This document shows, in pieces, positions 34,346 to 46,760 of a stretch of 64,000 nucleotides of DNA; position 1 is the stretch's first letter; every line of letters begins with the position of its first letter. The notes under the pieces are model-generated. The model searched no databases and was not told where the DNA came from. It saw only the letters and a list, made by a program, of their open reading frames with translations. Source of the DNA: Inia geoffrensis (taxonomy: Eukaryota; Chordata; Mammalia; Artiodactyla; Iniidae); contig CM070901.1 of the NCBI GenBank assembly GCA_036417435.1, positions 68,806,501-68,870,500 of the forward strand, read 5' to 3'. The position numbers and the translations under genes are program-made.

Positions 34346-34479
34346 TGAAGTGGAAAGAGCCTGGGCTTGGGTTCCAATTCCATTTTCTGCCATAACTAGC
34401 TTGTGATCTTTGGCACCCCTCACCTTCATTTCTCCTGCCTTGCAAGATGGCTTGAGTCCTTACCTGACAACCTTTTCTA

Positions 34480-34705
34480 ATATTGTCATCCCTCCCTCCA
34501 CTCCCTGCTTTACTTATTTTTTTCCATTGCACTTGTCTTCTTTTATTATACTGTTCAGTTTACTTTATTGTCTGTCTGTCTCCACTGGAAATTAAGTTAC
34601 ACAAGGCAGGGATGTGTGTTTTGATTCCCAATTATAGTATCCCCAGCATCAAGAATAGTGTCTGGTACATAGTTGATACTCAGAAAGTTTATTGAATTGA
34701 GTGGA
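34480..34705 (+). mobile_element. L2 LINE 3' end (ATP1A4 intron 15)
   Basis: 'tctccactggaaattaagtt', 'atccccagcatcaagaatag' and 'ttgatactcagaaagtttat' mark an L2 terminus. Confidence 0.6.
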
Positions 34706-35156
34706 TATAAAATACTGAAGATCATACAAGGTCTAAATAAAATGTTAACTATTACTCTTATGTGGATTGTCATAGATTTTAATAACATAGCTCCAGGCAG
34801 AAATCAGAAATCAGGGAGCCTGGGAAGCAGAATTCTGGGCTTCTCCTGTATGCCAGTGGGTATTGTCTCTGGGAAAGAGGGGGCTTACTTTAGCTCATGC
34901 AGTCAATTCATAGATTAGGCTCCAGCTGATCTTGATATGTCAACATCATTCAGACAACAGGTTGTTAGAAAGTCCTCCTGAGGTTGTGGAGTACAGTGTA
35001 GTCTCACGGTATAGCTACACCCTGATACTTACTGTAGACCCACTTGAATCCCCATGAGAGAAGAAAAACAATGCTATGCTGCACTAGAGCCCCACTCTTC
35101 CTAGAAAATCTGGACTTTCCTCCAATCTCATAAGGGCTCCAGAGAGTGATGTGCTA

Positions 35157-35594
<438 letters not shown>

Positions 35595-35815
35595 TCATGC
35601 TTGGTTTAGGCCTCTTGGCCCTTCCTTCTCCTACACCTCCTGAGATAGCAAAACTCACAGGGAGCCCCCAAATGGATGCCTGTCTCAGGGGTTCACGATG
35701 GGATGCTCTCTGGAGCCTCCTCTAGCCCAGCCCACACATTCCTATGCTTGGTTTGGGGCTGGGCTGTGCCACGTGATTCCCTCCAGATTCTCCAAGCCTC
35801 CTTGGTGTCCCTTAC

Positions 35816-35958
35816 CAGCCTCTGACATCCCTCTACAATGATGAGCTTCTGCTGGGGGGAGCAAACACGATCTCAGTGTGGTTTTGGAGGATTTCATCAA
35901 GCTGCCCTGAGTTCCTATTTTTTAGGTCTGAGCCGTGCACCACAATGGCTTTTAATCC
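35816..35958 (-). pseudogene. ATP1A4: ATP1A4 exon 14 (indels and stop)
   Basis: 143 nt where the family has 151. After completing Arg664 the frame reads Asp then TAA (35954-35952), owing to loss of one base in the normal D-A-K-A segment. Further on, the 12 bases coding RTSP between VFA and QQKLIIVEG are reduced to 5 (35855-35859), a 7-base deletion. Both changes alter the frame; together they remove 8 nt. Confidence 0.93.
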
Positions 35959-36358
35959 CTGAGGGAGAGGAATTTCAAAAGGCTAGTTCAGAGTGTTGAG
36001 AATTTTCACCAGGTGTCCTGGTGCCCTCTAAGCCATCTTTGCTATCACCTCCTTGTTTCTCCTTTCAACCCCATCTCCTCACTTGTCCCCAGCCACGCAC
36101 TGTCCCCAGATGGGCACATTGCATTCCTTCCCTCCTCTCCCACCTCCTCCTCCCTCTTCTCTACCTCCTTCTTTGTCCCACCTTCATCGGAAAACCCACT
36201 GACATAGTTGCTTGGTCATTTTCCTATTACGTTTTACTTTGCAGTAAGTAAACTCTGCACATCTACCTATAGAAAGAACCTCCGAAAATGTTAGTGGGTG
36301 GGGCAGGCTAAGGATGGAGGGAAAAAATGGCAGATCTGAGCTCTTTCAGGGACCTCAC

Positions 36359-36495
36359 CTGGCATTGACCTGGCTGACAGGGATCTTGAGCCGGGCAGCA
36401 ATGTCCTCTGCTGTCTCGGTGCCTTCTGAGATGATGCCCACACCCTTGGCAACGGCCTTGGCTGTAATGGGATGATCCCCTGTTACCATAATTAC
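36359..36495 (-). pseudogene. ATP1A4: ATP1A4 exon 13 (P domain)
   Basis: 137 nt encoding [20 protein letters not shown] to VSQVNA, containing the TGDHPITA P-domain motif. Open, phase 2 at the end. Confidence 0.94.
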
Positions 36496-38251
36496 CTGGG
36501 TTGGAAGGGGAAGGAAAAGGATCAGAATCATGTTCAGGGAGGTCCCGGGTCCTTCACCTCTCTCTCTAAGAACTAACAGATCACTGCTATCATTCCACAG
36601 GGGTTTAAGTAGCTCATTCCCAAGAACTTGTGCTGTCAATCAAAAATCTTGCTACGGTCGGTGGCTTCAACCCATGGGAGTGGGTCAGGGCCATCAGACC
36701 TTAAAACATAGGACAATCTGAGCTCTAGTTTTCCCAGGAATGAATCAGGGATTTGGGTGTATTTACTGAATTCAGAATTGCATTTAATTGCTCCAGGGGA
36801 CAGTCTGCCTCTTTAAGCTCGAAGACAGAAACACCTACCCGAAGAACAGTGGTAATAAAGGAACGTCTGGAATAATCTATCTGCCTAGCAAAATCTCATC
36901 TAGGCCCTCATTCATTTCAATCCTCAGTCTACCTCTCTTCTTCCCACTGCCTCCTCGTGCCCCTGGATTCCAGCCCTTTTCTGGATACCTGGGGCCAGCC
37001 CTATAGTCCTGTCCCTTTCCTCCCCAAAGATCAGGTGTTTGTGCTCTGTGCTCTTCTAGCCTTCTGTTCTTTTAGTCCTCCTCACATCTCTGTGTGATGG
37101 CTTGTCTGTCTCTCTCCCCTGCTGGAGAGAGTGGGGCCGTGCCTATAATTCCTTGTTAAGTTTCCAGCCCTAGCATAATTCCTAGCACATAGTAATCCAT
37201 CAACAAGCAATTACAGAATGAAGGAAGGATCGCTTCCTGGGAACCACTGTCCATGGTTCCCAAGTGCCCTCCCAGCACATAATTCTCAGGCTCTGGTGGG
37301 AGGGAGAAGGGAACTATCTGACTGTGGCTGAACAAAGAACAGAGGTCCTGGAAAGGTCAGTCTGTTTACTTCCAGGGCGTGGAAATAAACCTTGAAGGAG
37401 TTTTCCCATGAGCCCTCCTCATTCCACACTGTCACAGCGGGCTTGCTGGAAGGAGTGCTAACTAATCTGGGATTACCAGAGACTCAGGAAAGGTGTGCTG
37501 TGAGCAGTTACCCACACCACTGGTTTCAAGTGCTCTGGCTTGGTTGTGGGGCACTGGGGCCTCACCAAGTTCGGCCTGTGGGGCACGAGGTAACTGGTGA
37601 GGATCTGAGAGGGAACTGCACAGAAGATTAGAAGATTCCAGAGGTGGCTCAGATTGAGCCCTCAGTGATGCCTTTCCAGGCTTACAGTGTCCTGAACGTT
37701 TCCTAATGGTTCATCAATAATGACCTGTAGGACATATGTGGTAGGTAGCCCAGCTTGACCACTCAGATGGGCCGATCTGCAGTAGTTTCTGGAAGTATCA
37801 CCTCCACGCCAGGCCGGAGAAATAAAAACAAAGTCAGCCACCCCAAGAGTGAGTTCCTAGGACACAATTTCACAGAACATTGAGATGCATACATACAATA
37901 GAAGCGCAGTTCTACAAAGAATGGCTCCCTTTGAAGTAAAGAGCATCTAGTGGTTTCTGGAAATTGTCAAGTACTGAAGGAATTTCATTTCCAACTTCTC
38001 GGTGCTGACTGTACCTCTGGTGTTCCCACGCAGTCTTGCCAGCTGCCCTCTTGTTCCCTTGGACTCTCTTCCCCCAGATCAGAGCCATCTGAGAGGAACG
38101 GTCCAGTGTTGGTGACCATTCTGTAGGCCCTCACGGCTTAGCTGCAGTTCTTAGAGGGGGCTGTGTTCATAGCAGGGGCCAAGTGTCTTCGTACTACTAA
38201 GGGCCTCAGGTGGTAGCAAATAGGATGGCATCATTTTATTTTAGTTTTTTT

Positions 38252-38375
38252 GTTCTTTTTTTTTTTTTGGCCATGCCAGGCAGCATGTGGGCTCTTAGTT
38301 CCCCAACCAGGGATCAAACCTGCGCCTGCTGCACTGGAAGGGCGGTCTTAACCCCTGGACTGCCAGGGAAGTCCC
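38252..38375 (-). mobile_element. short CHR-family SINE
   Basis: Reverse copy: T-rich tail, 'ggccatgccaggcagcatgt' body, tRNA-like head gggacttccctggcagtcc on the minus strand. Flanked by approximate duplications ttattttagttttttt / ttatttaagtttttt. Confidence 0.8.
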
Positions 38376-39884
38376 TTATTTAAGTTTTTTAAAATTAAGT
38401 TTATTCCAAAGGTCTGAACACGTGGTTCTGAAAAATATCAGTCCCACAGTCAATTGTAAAAACTTTGCTGCCATGCAGCCGTTAACCAGCCTCTTTCAGC
38501 AGCCTCATCATACCCATTAGCTCGGCATCAACACCATTTTAGAGTTGACCTTAGAAGGGTCTCCCCTATGGGACAAGCCCCCGTATAACCATTACATTTT
38601 GTCCTCCTTGAAGGATGGCCTCATGTGTACATCTTACATTTCCTTAGAGGGAAAAAGGGTGTGATTCAAAATTCCTCACCAAGTCTGCCCAATTTCTGTG
38701 AGCTTCAGGTCCAGAAGAAGTAAGAAATTAAAATGTAAACCTGTGCCCAGAACAAGGGCTGGCCCAGAAAGCACCAGGCGTCCTGCGTCAGGTGTCAGCT
38801 CCAGGCCAGCCGGAACCCTATTCAGACTGTTACCTATCACACCTCGCTCTGCCTCAGGCCGTGACCGTGTCCTGCTCTGGCAGGCCACCTGGCTCAAATC
38901 ACCTCTTTGTCTCCTGGTTGGGCCTCCCCCCCACAGTAGGCACAATTGTAACTCTCCTTCTTGCTAAAGAGATCCATAAATTCCCAGGTGAGGTAAATTT
39001 TAGACTGTGTTATTATGTGCACAGCAATAACACAATGCACAATAATAACCACAATGTTATTCCTCATGCTGGCAGCCCACCTCAAAGCTGAGAAAATGCA
39101 AATGAACCCCTTCTCCGTTTATCTCCCACAGTATGTATGACGTGGTAGCTTATAGAACCACAGAGGAGTATCAAGATATGTGGCTATCCTATGCAGACGT
39201 GTTACAATAATGCCGTCTCCGCAAAGAACAGTACCACCCCAAACATCTTGTAGTAATTAGGGAATTCACTCAGAATAATTTCCTATATCCATTCCTTGGT
39301 TCCCACTGTAGTGACCAATCATTGTACTCAGTGCAGCTCAGGCTGCCCCGAGACTAACGGCCAACAGTCAAAGGTCAAGGTGAAGCCATCTCTAACAGAT
39401 AGCATCCAGTTCTCCTTAAATAGTTCTAGCCCCACTCCCTCCAACCTGCCCTCCCAGGTATTCCCAGAATATCAAGTATGAGCAGAGAAGGTGACAATAC
39501 CTAATCTATGAAGATGTATAGGAGTCTTAGAATTTGAAATGTGGGATACAGAACATCTCAGAATTAGAGGAATTTTACTGCTGCTATCCCGTGAAGTCCA
39601 AAGCCCACCCTGATTAAAGAGGAAGTCCCATCTCTGGGTTTGTTCTGCAGCTGCGTTTTACTCTCAGACCACTTCAAGTGGTCCAAACCAAAAGTTTTGG
39701 TTCCTAGCTTTTACTCCTGGACGTACACCTGTTAGGGCAGCTGCTCACCCTGAGTCAGATCCGTTGAGGGCCCCCAGCTCTCAATCTCTCATTCTCACTA
39801 GTGCCCCCAGCCCTCTTGGCCTCACCCTTTTTGCAACCCATCCAACAGTACATTTATATGACACCTTCTACCACTTTGCTACTC

Positions 39885-40270
39885 CTAGTGCGGCCTGCAG
39901 ACCAGCAGTAATGGCATCAGCTGGGAGTGTGTTACAAATGCAGAATCTTGGGGTGTCCTAGTCCTACTGAATTAGGATTTGCATTCCAACAAAACCCCCA
40001 GGTGATTCACATGCACATTAGTTTGAGAAGCACTGTCCTAGGGTGATGCTTCTCAAATTTGACTGCACATCAGAATCTCTAGGAAAGTTTTAAAAAATAC
40101 AGATGCCTGGGTCCCACCCTGAGCGTTTCGAATTGAATGGGTCTGGAGTATGGCCAAGGCATCAGACTTTTAAAGCTCCCCTGGTGATCCCATTTTATTT
40201 TTTAATTTTATTGAAGTATAGTTGATCTACGATGTTGTGTTCGTCCCCTGGTGATTCTAATGTTCAATGC
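39885..40270. mobile_element. two MER5A-type hAT relics, one interrupted by a short L1 tail
   Basis: 39885-40045 and 40050-40270 each show MER5A signatures ('gcacatcagaatctctagga', tgcctgggtcccacc). Inside the second, 40191-40243 (tgaagtatagttgatctacg) looks like an L1 3' tail, flanked by cccctggtgat on both sides. Confidence 0.65.
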
Positions 40271-40449
40271 AAGGCAGGATTCTAACCACAGAGGACACTT
40301 ACTATTAAGTTCTCTCTTAAGACTGCAACTCATAAGCTCAGGAGGCAGAAATCAGTTCAGTTAAACCAAGAACCTACTCTGTCCGAGGTTTTCTACTGTT
40401 GATTCAGTTAATGACAAGTGAGGGGCATCTGGGATGCTCCAGTGTTTAC

Positions 40450-40622
40450 CTTAATCCCGGCACTCCGACACTTGCCCACGGCATCAGTCACTGCAGCTCG
40501 GGGAGGGTCAATCATGGAGATGAGCCCCACAAAACAAAGGTTATCCACGGGAAAATTGATTTCCTCGGTGTTAAACTTGAATCCCTTGGAGTAAGTGATC
40601 GGCAGACTCAAGAAGCAGAACC
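40450..40622 (-). pseudogene. ATP1A4: ATP1A4 exon 12
   Basis: 173 nt, codons 562-618, including [18 protein letters not shown]. The conserved AAVPDAV reads AAVTDAV. Open; donor GTAAAC. Confidence 0.93.
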
Positions 40623-40767
40623 CTAGGGAGAGACAGAAGAAAGGACCAGTAGTCATTCCACTGTCTATGTCTCTATCCTGCTCGCCCCAACCTCCTAGAT
40701 TTTTCACCATACAAATAATGATTATTTTGATGCCACTCTTCAAAGGCTTCTCCCACAGCCCCCTCAC

Positions 40768-40957
40768 CTAGCACGCGTTCCCCCAGACCTCCCAGTTCCA
40801 AGTAGGCATTCTGGAAGGCTTCCTTCATTTCATCATCCGTTGGGTACTCCTGCCCTTTCAGAAGGTAAGTAGAGCAAAACTCCAGGATCCTCTCAGGCGC
40901 CCCCTTCATCATCAGTACCTGGGTCTGGGAGCTGTCCTCCCGAAGGTGGATGGACAC
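40768..40957 (-). pseudogene. ATP1A4: ATP1A4 exon 11 (N domain)
   Basis: 190 nt, codons 498-560, with the nucleotide-pocket motif [14 protein letters not shown]. Open frame, AG at 40959-40958, donor GTGAGG. The first codon is Val where human has Met. Confidence 0.93.
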
Positions 40958-41549
40958 CTAGGGAGAGGAGAGGAACAGGAGGAGAGAGTGAGGTTTGGGG
41001 CAAAAAAGCAAGTGTAATGTTTTTGAGAGTAAAGCCGAAAGGCAAGCTGTGTCATATCTCCATTTCCTTTGTCCCCTAAACCAGCGCAGCCCCCCTCTCT
41101 CCAGCCAAATCCGACCTTTGGTTGATCCCACCCCTCCTCCCTTGCAGGACCCCCCAGCCTGGTATTATTTGCACAGGAATCTGTTATCTTCTCAGCCAGA
41201 CTGGACGTGAAGGGCAGCCCAGGCACTCTCCCCTCCCCGCTTCCTCTCTGCCTGGGTGGCTAGAAGCAGAAGTCATGGGGCCACAGAGACAGCAGAGTAG
41301 ACAGGAAAGAAAACTTAGAGTCAAACACCTGTGCTCTAGGGCTAGCAGGAATGCTTTCTTAGCTTTATGGCCTCAGGTCAGTCCACTTAACCTCTCCAAA
41401 CCTTAGCTCCCTTGATAAATGTAATAGGTTCTGCGTTGCCCACTTCACTGGGTTTTTATAAAAGAAAGATAATATTTGTAAAGAATGTATTGAAAAACAC
41501 TGACAGTTCTTCACCATGGTTGTTTGAGCCTGAAGGACGGGATTAGGAC

Positions 41550-41800
41550 GAATAGTAATAACAACACTTACTGAGCACTTACTATGTGCCAGCCACTGTT
41601 CCAAGTGCTTTACATGAATTGTCACTTAATCCTCTCAGCTACTACCCCGTAGTAGTACTATCAATTTCTTTATTTTATAGATGACAAAACTAAGGTTAAG
41701 CTGTGTCCGGAATCACACAGCTAGGAAGTAGAGGCTGTCAAGGAGGGAACCCAAATAGACTCACTTTAGAACATGCTCTCTTAACCCACCTATGCTCTAA
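41550..41800. mobile_element. MIR element
   Basis: 'ttactgagcacttactatgt' through 'aatcacacagctaggaagta', a nearly full-length MIR. Confidence 0.75.
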
Positions 41801-43506
41801 GTTCTCTGTTAACTCTGTCATCATTTAGTGATGAAGTCTACTTAAAATTTATGATTGTTGCTTTGTTTTTATTAATACTGTCTTTTATTTTTTCCCCCCA
41901 AAATAAAGTTATCTATTCACTTTGAGTTACCAAACTCTTTAAGCATTCTGACTTGTTTAGTTTGACACTGAATCGTGGTTGCTTCTTATGTTTTTATGTT
42001 CATTTTTGGGACTGATGAATAAACTGTTTTCCAAGTGTTGCCAGTAGAATTTGTATAATCACATCTTTCATAATTTTGTTTATATGTTGAATGTACTGTT
42101 ATCTTGTGTTTACGAATTTTTTTTTTACCAATAAACAGAACACGTCTCAAAACCAAAAAAAAGAAGAAAAAGAAAATATCGAAAACTGTGAAGCACAATG
42201 CAAAAACTGGTTAGCCATTCTAGCCCCATGTCTCCTGGAAACACGGCACGGCCCCTGAGAGGGGCTCGACGGTGCGAGTTGGGGGTCCCTGTGGCTCAGC
42301 TGGGGAGGGGAGGGCGTAGTCAGGAAGGGAACCTGAGGAGACAACTTGAGGACAGAGAAATAAGATCAGTTTCATTTTTCATTTTCCTGTGATCTCTGAT
42401 CTGGGAAAAGGAGCTGTATCTGGGTTTCCTCTTATGATCGACAGGAAATTCCTGCTACGTCGCCTGTTGGGTAACAAAATCAGCACAGTGAGAGAAATTG
42501 AGCTTGTGGTACTGAGGGGACGAGACTGTACTGGCCCAAGGAGAAGCTGGGTGGGAAACCTGGGTGTAAAATGTGGTTAAAACGGCTTCTTTGGAAACTT
42601 TCCCAAAACTGTTATATTCAAAATATGCTTAAGCAGTTAAGAGGGGAAACCTTAACTCATGTAAGCAGAAAGCTGTAAAAAAATTTTTTTAAAATTTTCC
42701 GAGCGCTTAAAACCTATTTGTTGACTATTTATTGGAGATTATCGGAGACGGCAGCAAGACCTGCTTAAGCTAGTAATTGAGCACAGATGCATCACATCTT
42801 GATAGAAAATTACAGGTGAAAAAGATGGGAGCAATATGGAAATATCAGAACAGAGAAACTTCTTCCTTTCATTTTGATCTCGGAGACGGAAAGAGACCAG
42901 GCCTTGCAAACGACCGCCAGGCTAAGATGTCCCTTGCAGACCGGAGCCTCTGACTGTCCCAAGAACAAGCTGATTAAGGCAGGTTGTTCTTGGGTACGGA
43001 GCAAAAGGAACCAGAGGGGTTTTCTTGGACCCCCCCAAACAAGCCCCGCCAGAGCTGGGTAGCTTGCAGGCTGGCCGAGCACACTTGGTGCAGAGAAGGA
43101 TTTTGCTGTTTGAACTTGATATTCGGTAGCTCAGAAAAGGCACTAACGTTGTCATTTGGGGGAGAGGTTGCTATTTTGTTGGATGTCCCATCAAATGTCA
43201 TGGGTATGTTTTACTTTTATTTTGAATCTTGTGGAAGGAGAGGTACCTAATTCTTTCCAGTCGAAGGCTTTAATTGGGCCCTGCCAAGCACAGAATTCCT
43301 GCCTGGTTAGTGAGGTCACTAAACGTCAGGAAAAAGTGGAAATAAGTTTGCAGTTTGGGCCTAGGGGACCTATCTTATTACACTGATGAAAAGTCAGATG
43401 AGACAAAAAACTATGAATCTGTTTCTTTAACTTTTACTCGTTCAGCATTCAGGGTGAAAATATAGGCGATTTGGTTTGAAAAGATCTATATAGCTTTTGT
43501 TATGGC

Positions 43507-43716
43507 TTTTTTTTTTTTTTTTTTGCTGTAGGCGGGCCTCTCACTGTTGTGGCCTCTCCCGTTGCGAAGCACAGGCTCCGGACGCGCGGGCTCAGTGGCC
43601 ATGGCTCACGGGCCCAGCCGCTCCGCGGCATGTGGGATCCTCCCGGACCGGGGCACGAACCCGTGCCCCCTGCATCGGCAGGCGGACTCTCAACCGCTGT
43701 GCCACCAGGGAAGCCC
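43507..43716 (-). mobile_element. CHR-2-type SINE (ATP1A4 intron 10)
   Basis: Full-length reverse copy with poly-T start, flanked by perfect tgttatggc duplications at 43498-43506 and 43717-43725. Confidence 0.92.
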
Positions 43717-43802
43717 TGTTATGGCTTTTTTTTTTTTAGTTACAAAAATTGTTTTTTCTTGTGACAAAAACTTTTAAGATCTATTCTCTTAAGCAACTTT
43801 CA

Positions 43803-43908
43803 AATATAAAAGTATGGGCCGCCTCATGAATTTGCCTGTCATGCGGGGGCAATGCTGGTCTTCTCTGTATTGTTCTAGTCTTAGTGTATGTGCTGCTGAA
43901 GTGAGCAC
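43803..43908 (-). pseudogene. U6 snRNA pseudogene
   Basis: On the minus strand the sequence starts gtgctcacttcagcagcaca and keeps the U6 landmarks: aatacagagaaga (near the ACAGAGA box), ccagcattgcccccgcatga (AGC-triad region) and caaattcatgaggcg, followed by a run of T. Length ~106 matches U6 (107 nt). Several substitutions (ACTTCAG for GCTTCGG at the 5' hairpin, AGACTAG for AAATTGG) indicate a dead retrocopy. Confidence 0.88.
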
Positions 43909-44779
43909 TATTATGTGTTTTTTAAGACACAAAACCAAAACTGACTTTTGGGAGTTGAATTTCTTCTCTGTTACCCACACCTGATGTCTGACCTTTAGGG
44001 TAGTACATGAATTTGGAGAATCCCACTACCCTAAGTAAATCACGATTGTCCCATACGAGTCAAAGCTTAGCCGCTAGAGCTCCTATCATGGTGATGCCAC
44101 CGTTCCCTCCTTTCCACACTTTCCTCAAAGTGTGCCAGGGTTCTCACGTGGGAGGGAAGTACTGGGTTTCCTGTCCCTCACATGGATTTTACTGTTAGGG
44201 CCACCACTGTCCCTCCCTCAGCATTTCTCCTTCCCTTCAGCCCTCCTTCCCTTGTCAGTCCTCCCTGGATCATGGACAAAATGGCCTTGGGAAAACAGCT
44301 TCGCAAACACTCTGGAAAGCCCTGACCGCCTACCTGACAGCAGCTGCTAGAACTGCAGGCACGGAATGAAAAGAAATATTTGATGACTAGTGAGATAAGA
44401 TGCCTCAGGGAAGTGACTGGCAAATCCAACATATTCTGCAGCAGCAAATTTCACAGTTGCCACAGAGACGCCGTTCACGTGACTTTCTCCAGCCAGCCTT
44501 TGCTGCCTATGGACATTTCAGCACTTTATGACATGCTCTCTGCACAAGTGGCGTAGCCTCAAGTCTGCTTACGACTGAATGCCTCTTCCTTTATCAACTA
44601 TGCCTGCATTTACCTGTTTACCACTTTCCCTTAAGGGGACCCTTCCTCCTACCTGGGGTGCTGAGGATCCACCGTATCTGTTCTACAGCTCAGACATAAA
44701 GGCAAAGGCAAAGCTCCCGTTTCCCCAGATGACGAGCCCATCCCCCACGGCTATCTTCCTACCTTTGTTGGTTCTGTAC

Positions 44780-44915
44780 CTGGTACTTGTTGGTAGAATT
44801 AAAGGGAATTTCTGCCACCTTGGGGCTTTTCTCTCTCATCTCCTTCACAGAGCTGTAAGACCTGCTCGATGAACTTGAGGAGGGCTGACTCAGAGGCATC
44901 CCCTGCTGTTGCCCG
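44780..44915 (-). pseudogene. ATP1A4: ATP1A4 exon 10 (frameshift)
   Basis: 136 nt where the family has 135. [18 protein letters not shown] reads normally, then an extra G (plus-strand C at 44861 or 44862) shifts the frame. The original frame resumes as [18 protein letters not shown] in the +1 register. GT/AG junctions are intact. Confidence 0.93.
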
Positions 44916-45106
44916 CTGCCGGGATGGGGTTGGTATAATGAGCCCGAGAGGCAAAGGCACCTGGGCTTGCCAGTGGTGTCAAGGAGAGGAACAGAATGGG
45001 GAGGGGTGCTGGGGGCATCACCGAGGGCCAGAAAAGAGGTATTGAGGGGAGAGGGCAGGTTATACCCTGGACACTGAGGTACCCTTTACTCTCTTGGGCC
45101 TGACAC

Positions 45107-45216
45107 CTTAGCTATGGGAAGGTACTCCTGATTAGCCTTAAAATCAGCCCGGTTGCAGAGGCCAGCGATTCGGGCCAGGATAAACCAGGTATCAGAGCCC
45201 TTGGCAAACGCATTCC
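45107..45216 (-). pseudogene. ATP1A4: ATP1A4 exon 9 (N domain)
   Basis: 110 nt encoding [20 protein letters not shown] then [16 protein letters not shown]. Frame open, acceptor AG at 45218-45217. The donor GTGTCA is weak. Confidence 0.92.
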
Positions 45217-45452
45217 CTAGGGAGAGAGAACAGAACTGTCAGCAGGGATAGGAGAGCTTAAAGCAGGAGTTCATTCACACCCCTTCTGCGCCCAGATGCT
45301 TCTCAGAGACAACATTTCATCTCCTCCACACCTCCCTGCTCTCCTCTCACTTTGCAACTACCTTCTTGCTGTCCGGACTCACCACGCCCTGTCAGCTACT
45401 CATCACATTCCCCACATCCTTCCACTCTCCGACCGCCAACGCCACTAGTCAC

Positions 45453-45651
<199 letters not shown>

Positions 45652-46544
45652 TTAAGGCCGTGAACAGGGGGGAGGGGAAAAGGAGAAGAGAGCTCGGCTG
45701 CTCACAGCGCTTTGTGCTTTTGGAAATCTGATCGTTTTCACTGCTCTTTTAATTTTTTATATTTATTCCCCTTTTGTTACCACCTAGTCTTTAGAAACCC
45801 CATCTGTGACTATGGGAAAGGGAATTAGGAAAGTGATTTCGTTTTGTACTTTATGGCAGAGTTTCCAAAGAAGAGTGCTTTCTTTTACCAGGGTATCATA
45901 GAGAATGATCTCCTTTTCCTCCTGGAATATTCCTCTCCCCCTCGATCCTTTCATCTTTTCTATTCTGCAGCCTCTTCTCCATTCAAGTTCAAGCCACACT
46001 TCTTTCTCAAGTCCAGTCTTTCCAGGGGCCACAGTGAGAGCTAACCTTTGATTGTGGCATAAGATGCTCTGTGTGGAGGAGGGTTGTACCAGTAGTTTAA
46101 AAAAGGAGTGGGGAGGAGAGAATGATGAAACTGAGAAGGACTGTTGCAGCGCTGAAAATGACTTGAGAAGTCACTTAAACCAAAAGATTTTTGTTGACCA
46201 TAAATCCAGTGAAAGTCAGGTGTGGGGCAAGGTTATTTTAAAAACGAATGAATTCTTAGGCTGCGGTTATGTACAGAATTCTAATCATGGAGTTATTATT
46301 TATTTACACAATATCATGAGTACTGATGTTTTTGTGCTAGTCGAACCACACCCTGGGTATTATTCTCATTTCCATTTTAAGAAGGGTATTGATAAAGGAG
46401 AGCATACCTCAAACAGGTGATCAGCAAGACAAGGGGTCTGAAGATGTGTCACAGGAAGAAGGGCTAAGGGAAAAGGGATTATACGACCTCTCCCCTGTAG
46501 AGTTTGAGGGGACATAATGGTTACTGTCAAAGATCTAAAGGGTT

Positions 46545-46760
46545 GGGCTTCCCTGGTGGCTCAGTGGTTGAGAGTCTGCCTGCCGATGCAGGGGACACGG
46601 GTTCGTGCCCCGGTCTGGGAAGATCCCACATGCCGCGGAGCGGCTGGGCCCGTGAGCCGTGGCCGCTGAGCCTGCGCGTCTGGAGCCTGTGCTCCGCAAA
46701 GGGAGAGGCCACAACAGTGAGAGGCCCTCGTACCGCAAAAAAAAAAAAAAAAAAAAAAAG
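46545..46760 (+). mobile_element. CHR-2-type SINE (ATP1A4 intron 7)
   Basis: The only forward copy of this subfamily in the window: head gggcttccctggtggctcag and a 22-A tail, flanked by perfect gatctaaag duplications at 46532-46540 and 46761-46769. Confidence 0.93.

Larger units (their letters stand above)
36496..40449. other. ATP1A4 intron 12
   Basis: A ~4 kb intron holding a reverse SINE at 38.25-38.38 kb and two MER5A-type elements at 39.9-40.27 kb. The block 37.2-39.6 kb has no repeat I can name with confidence and no coding exon. Confidence 0.55.
40958..44779. other. ATP1A4 intron 10
   Basis: A ~3.8 kb intron containing a MIR (41.55-41.8 kb), a CHR-2 SINE (43.5-43.7 kb) and a U6 pseudogene (43.8-43.9 kb). 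The stretch 42.18-43.40 kb is unlike known repeats I can recall; see findings. Confidence 0.6.

Noticed and set aside
43497..43777. Repeated similar open frames (WPLPLRSTGSGRAGS-type) at several sites
   Set aside because: They recur wherever a CHR-2 SINE lies and are SINE sequence, not a gene family.
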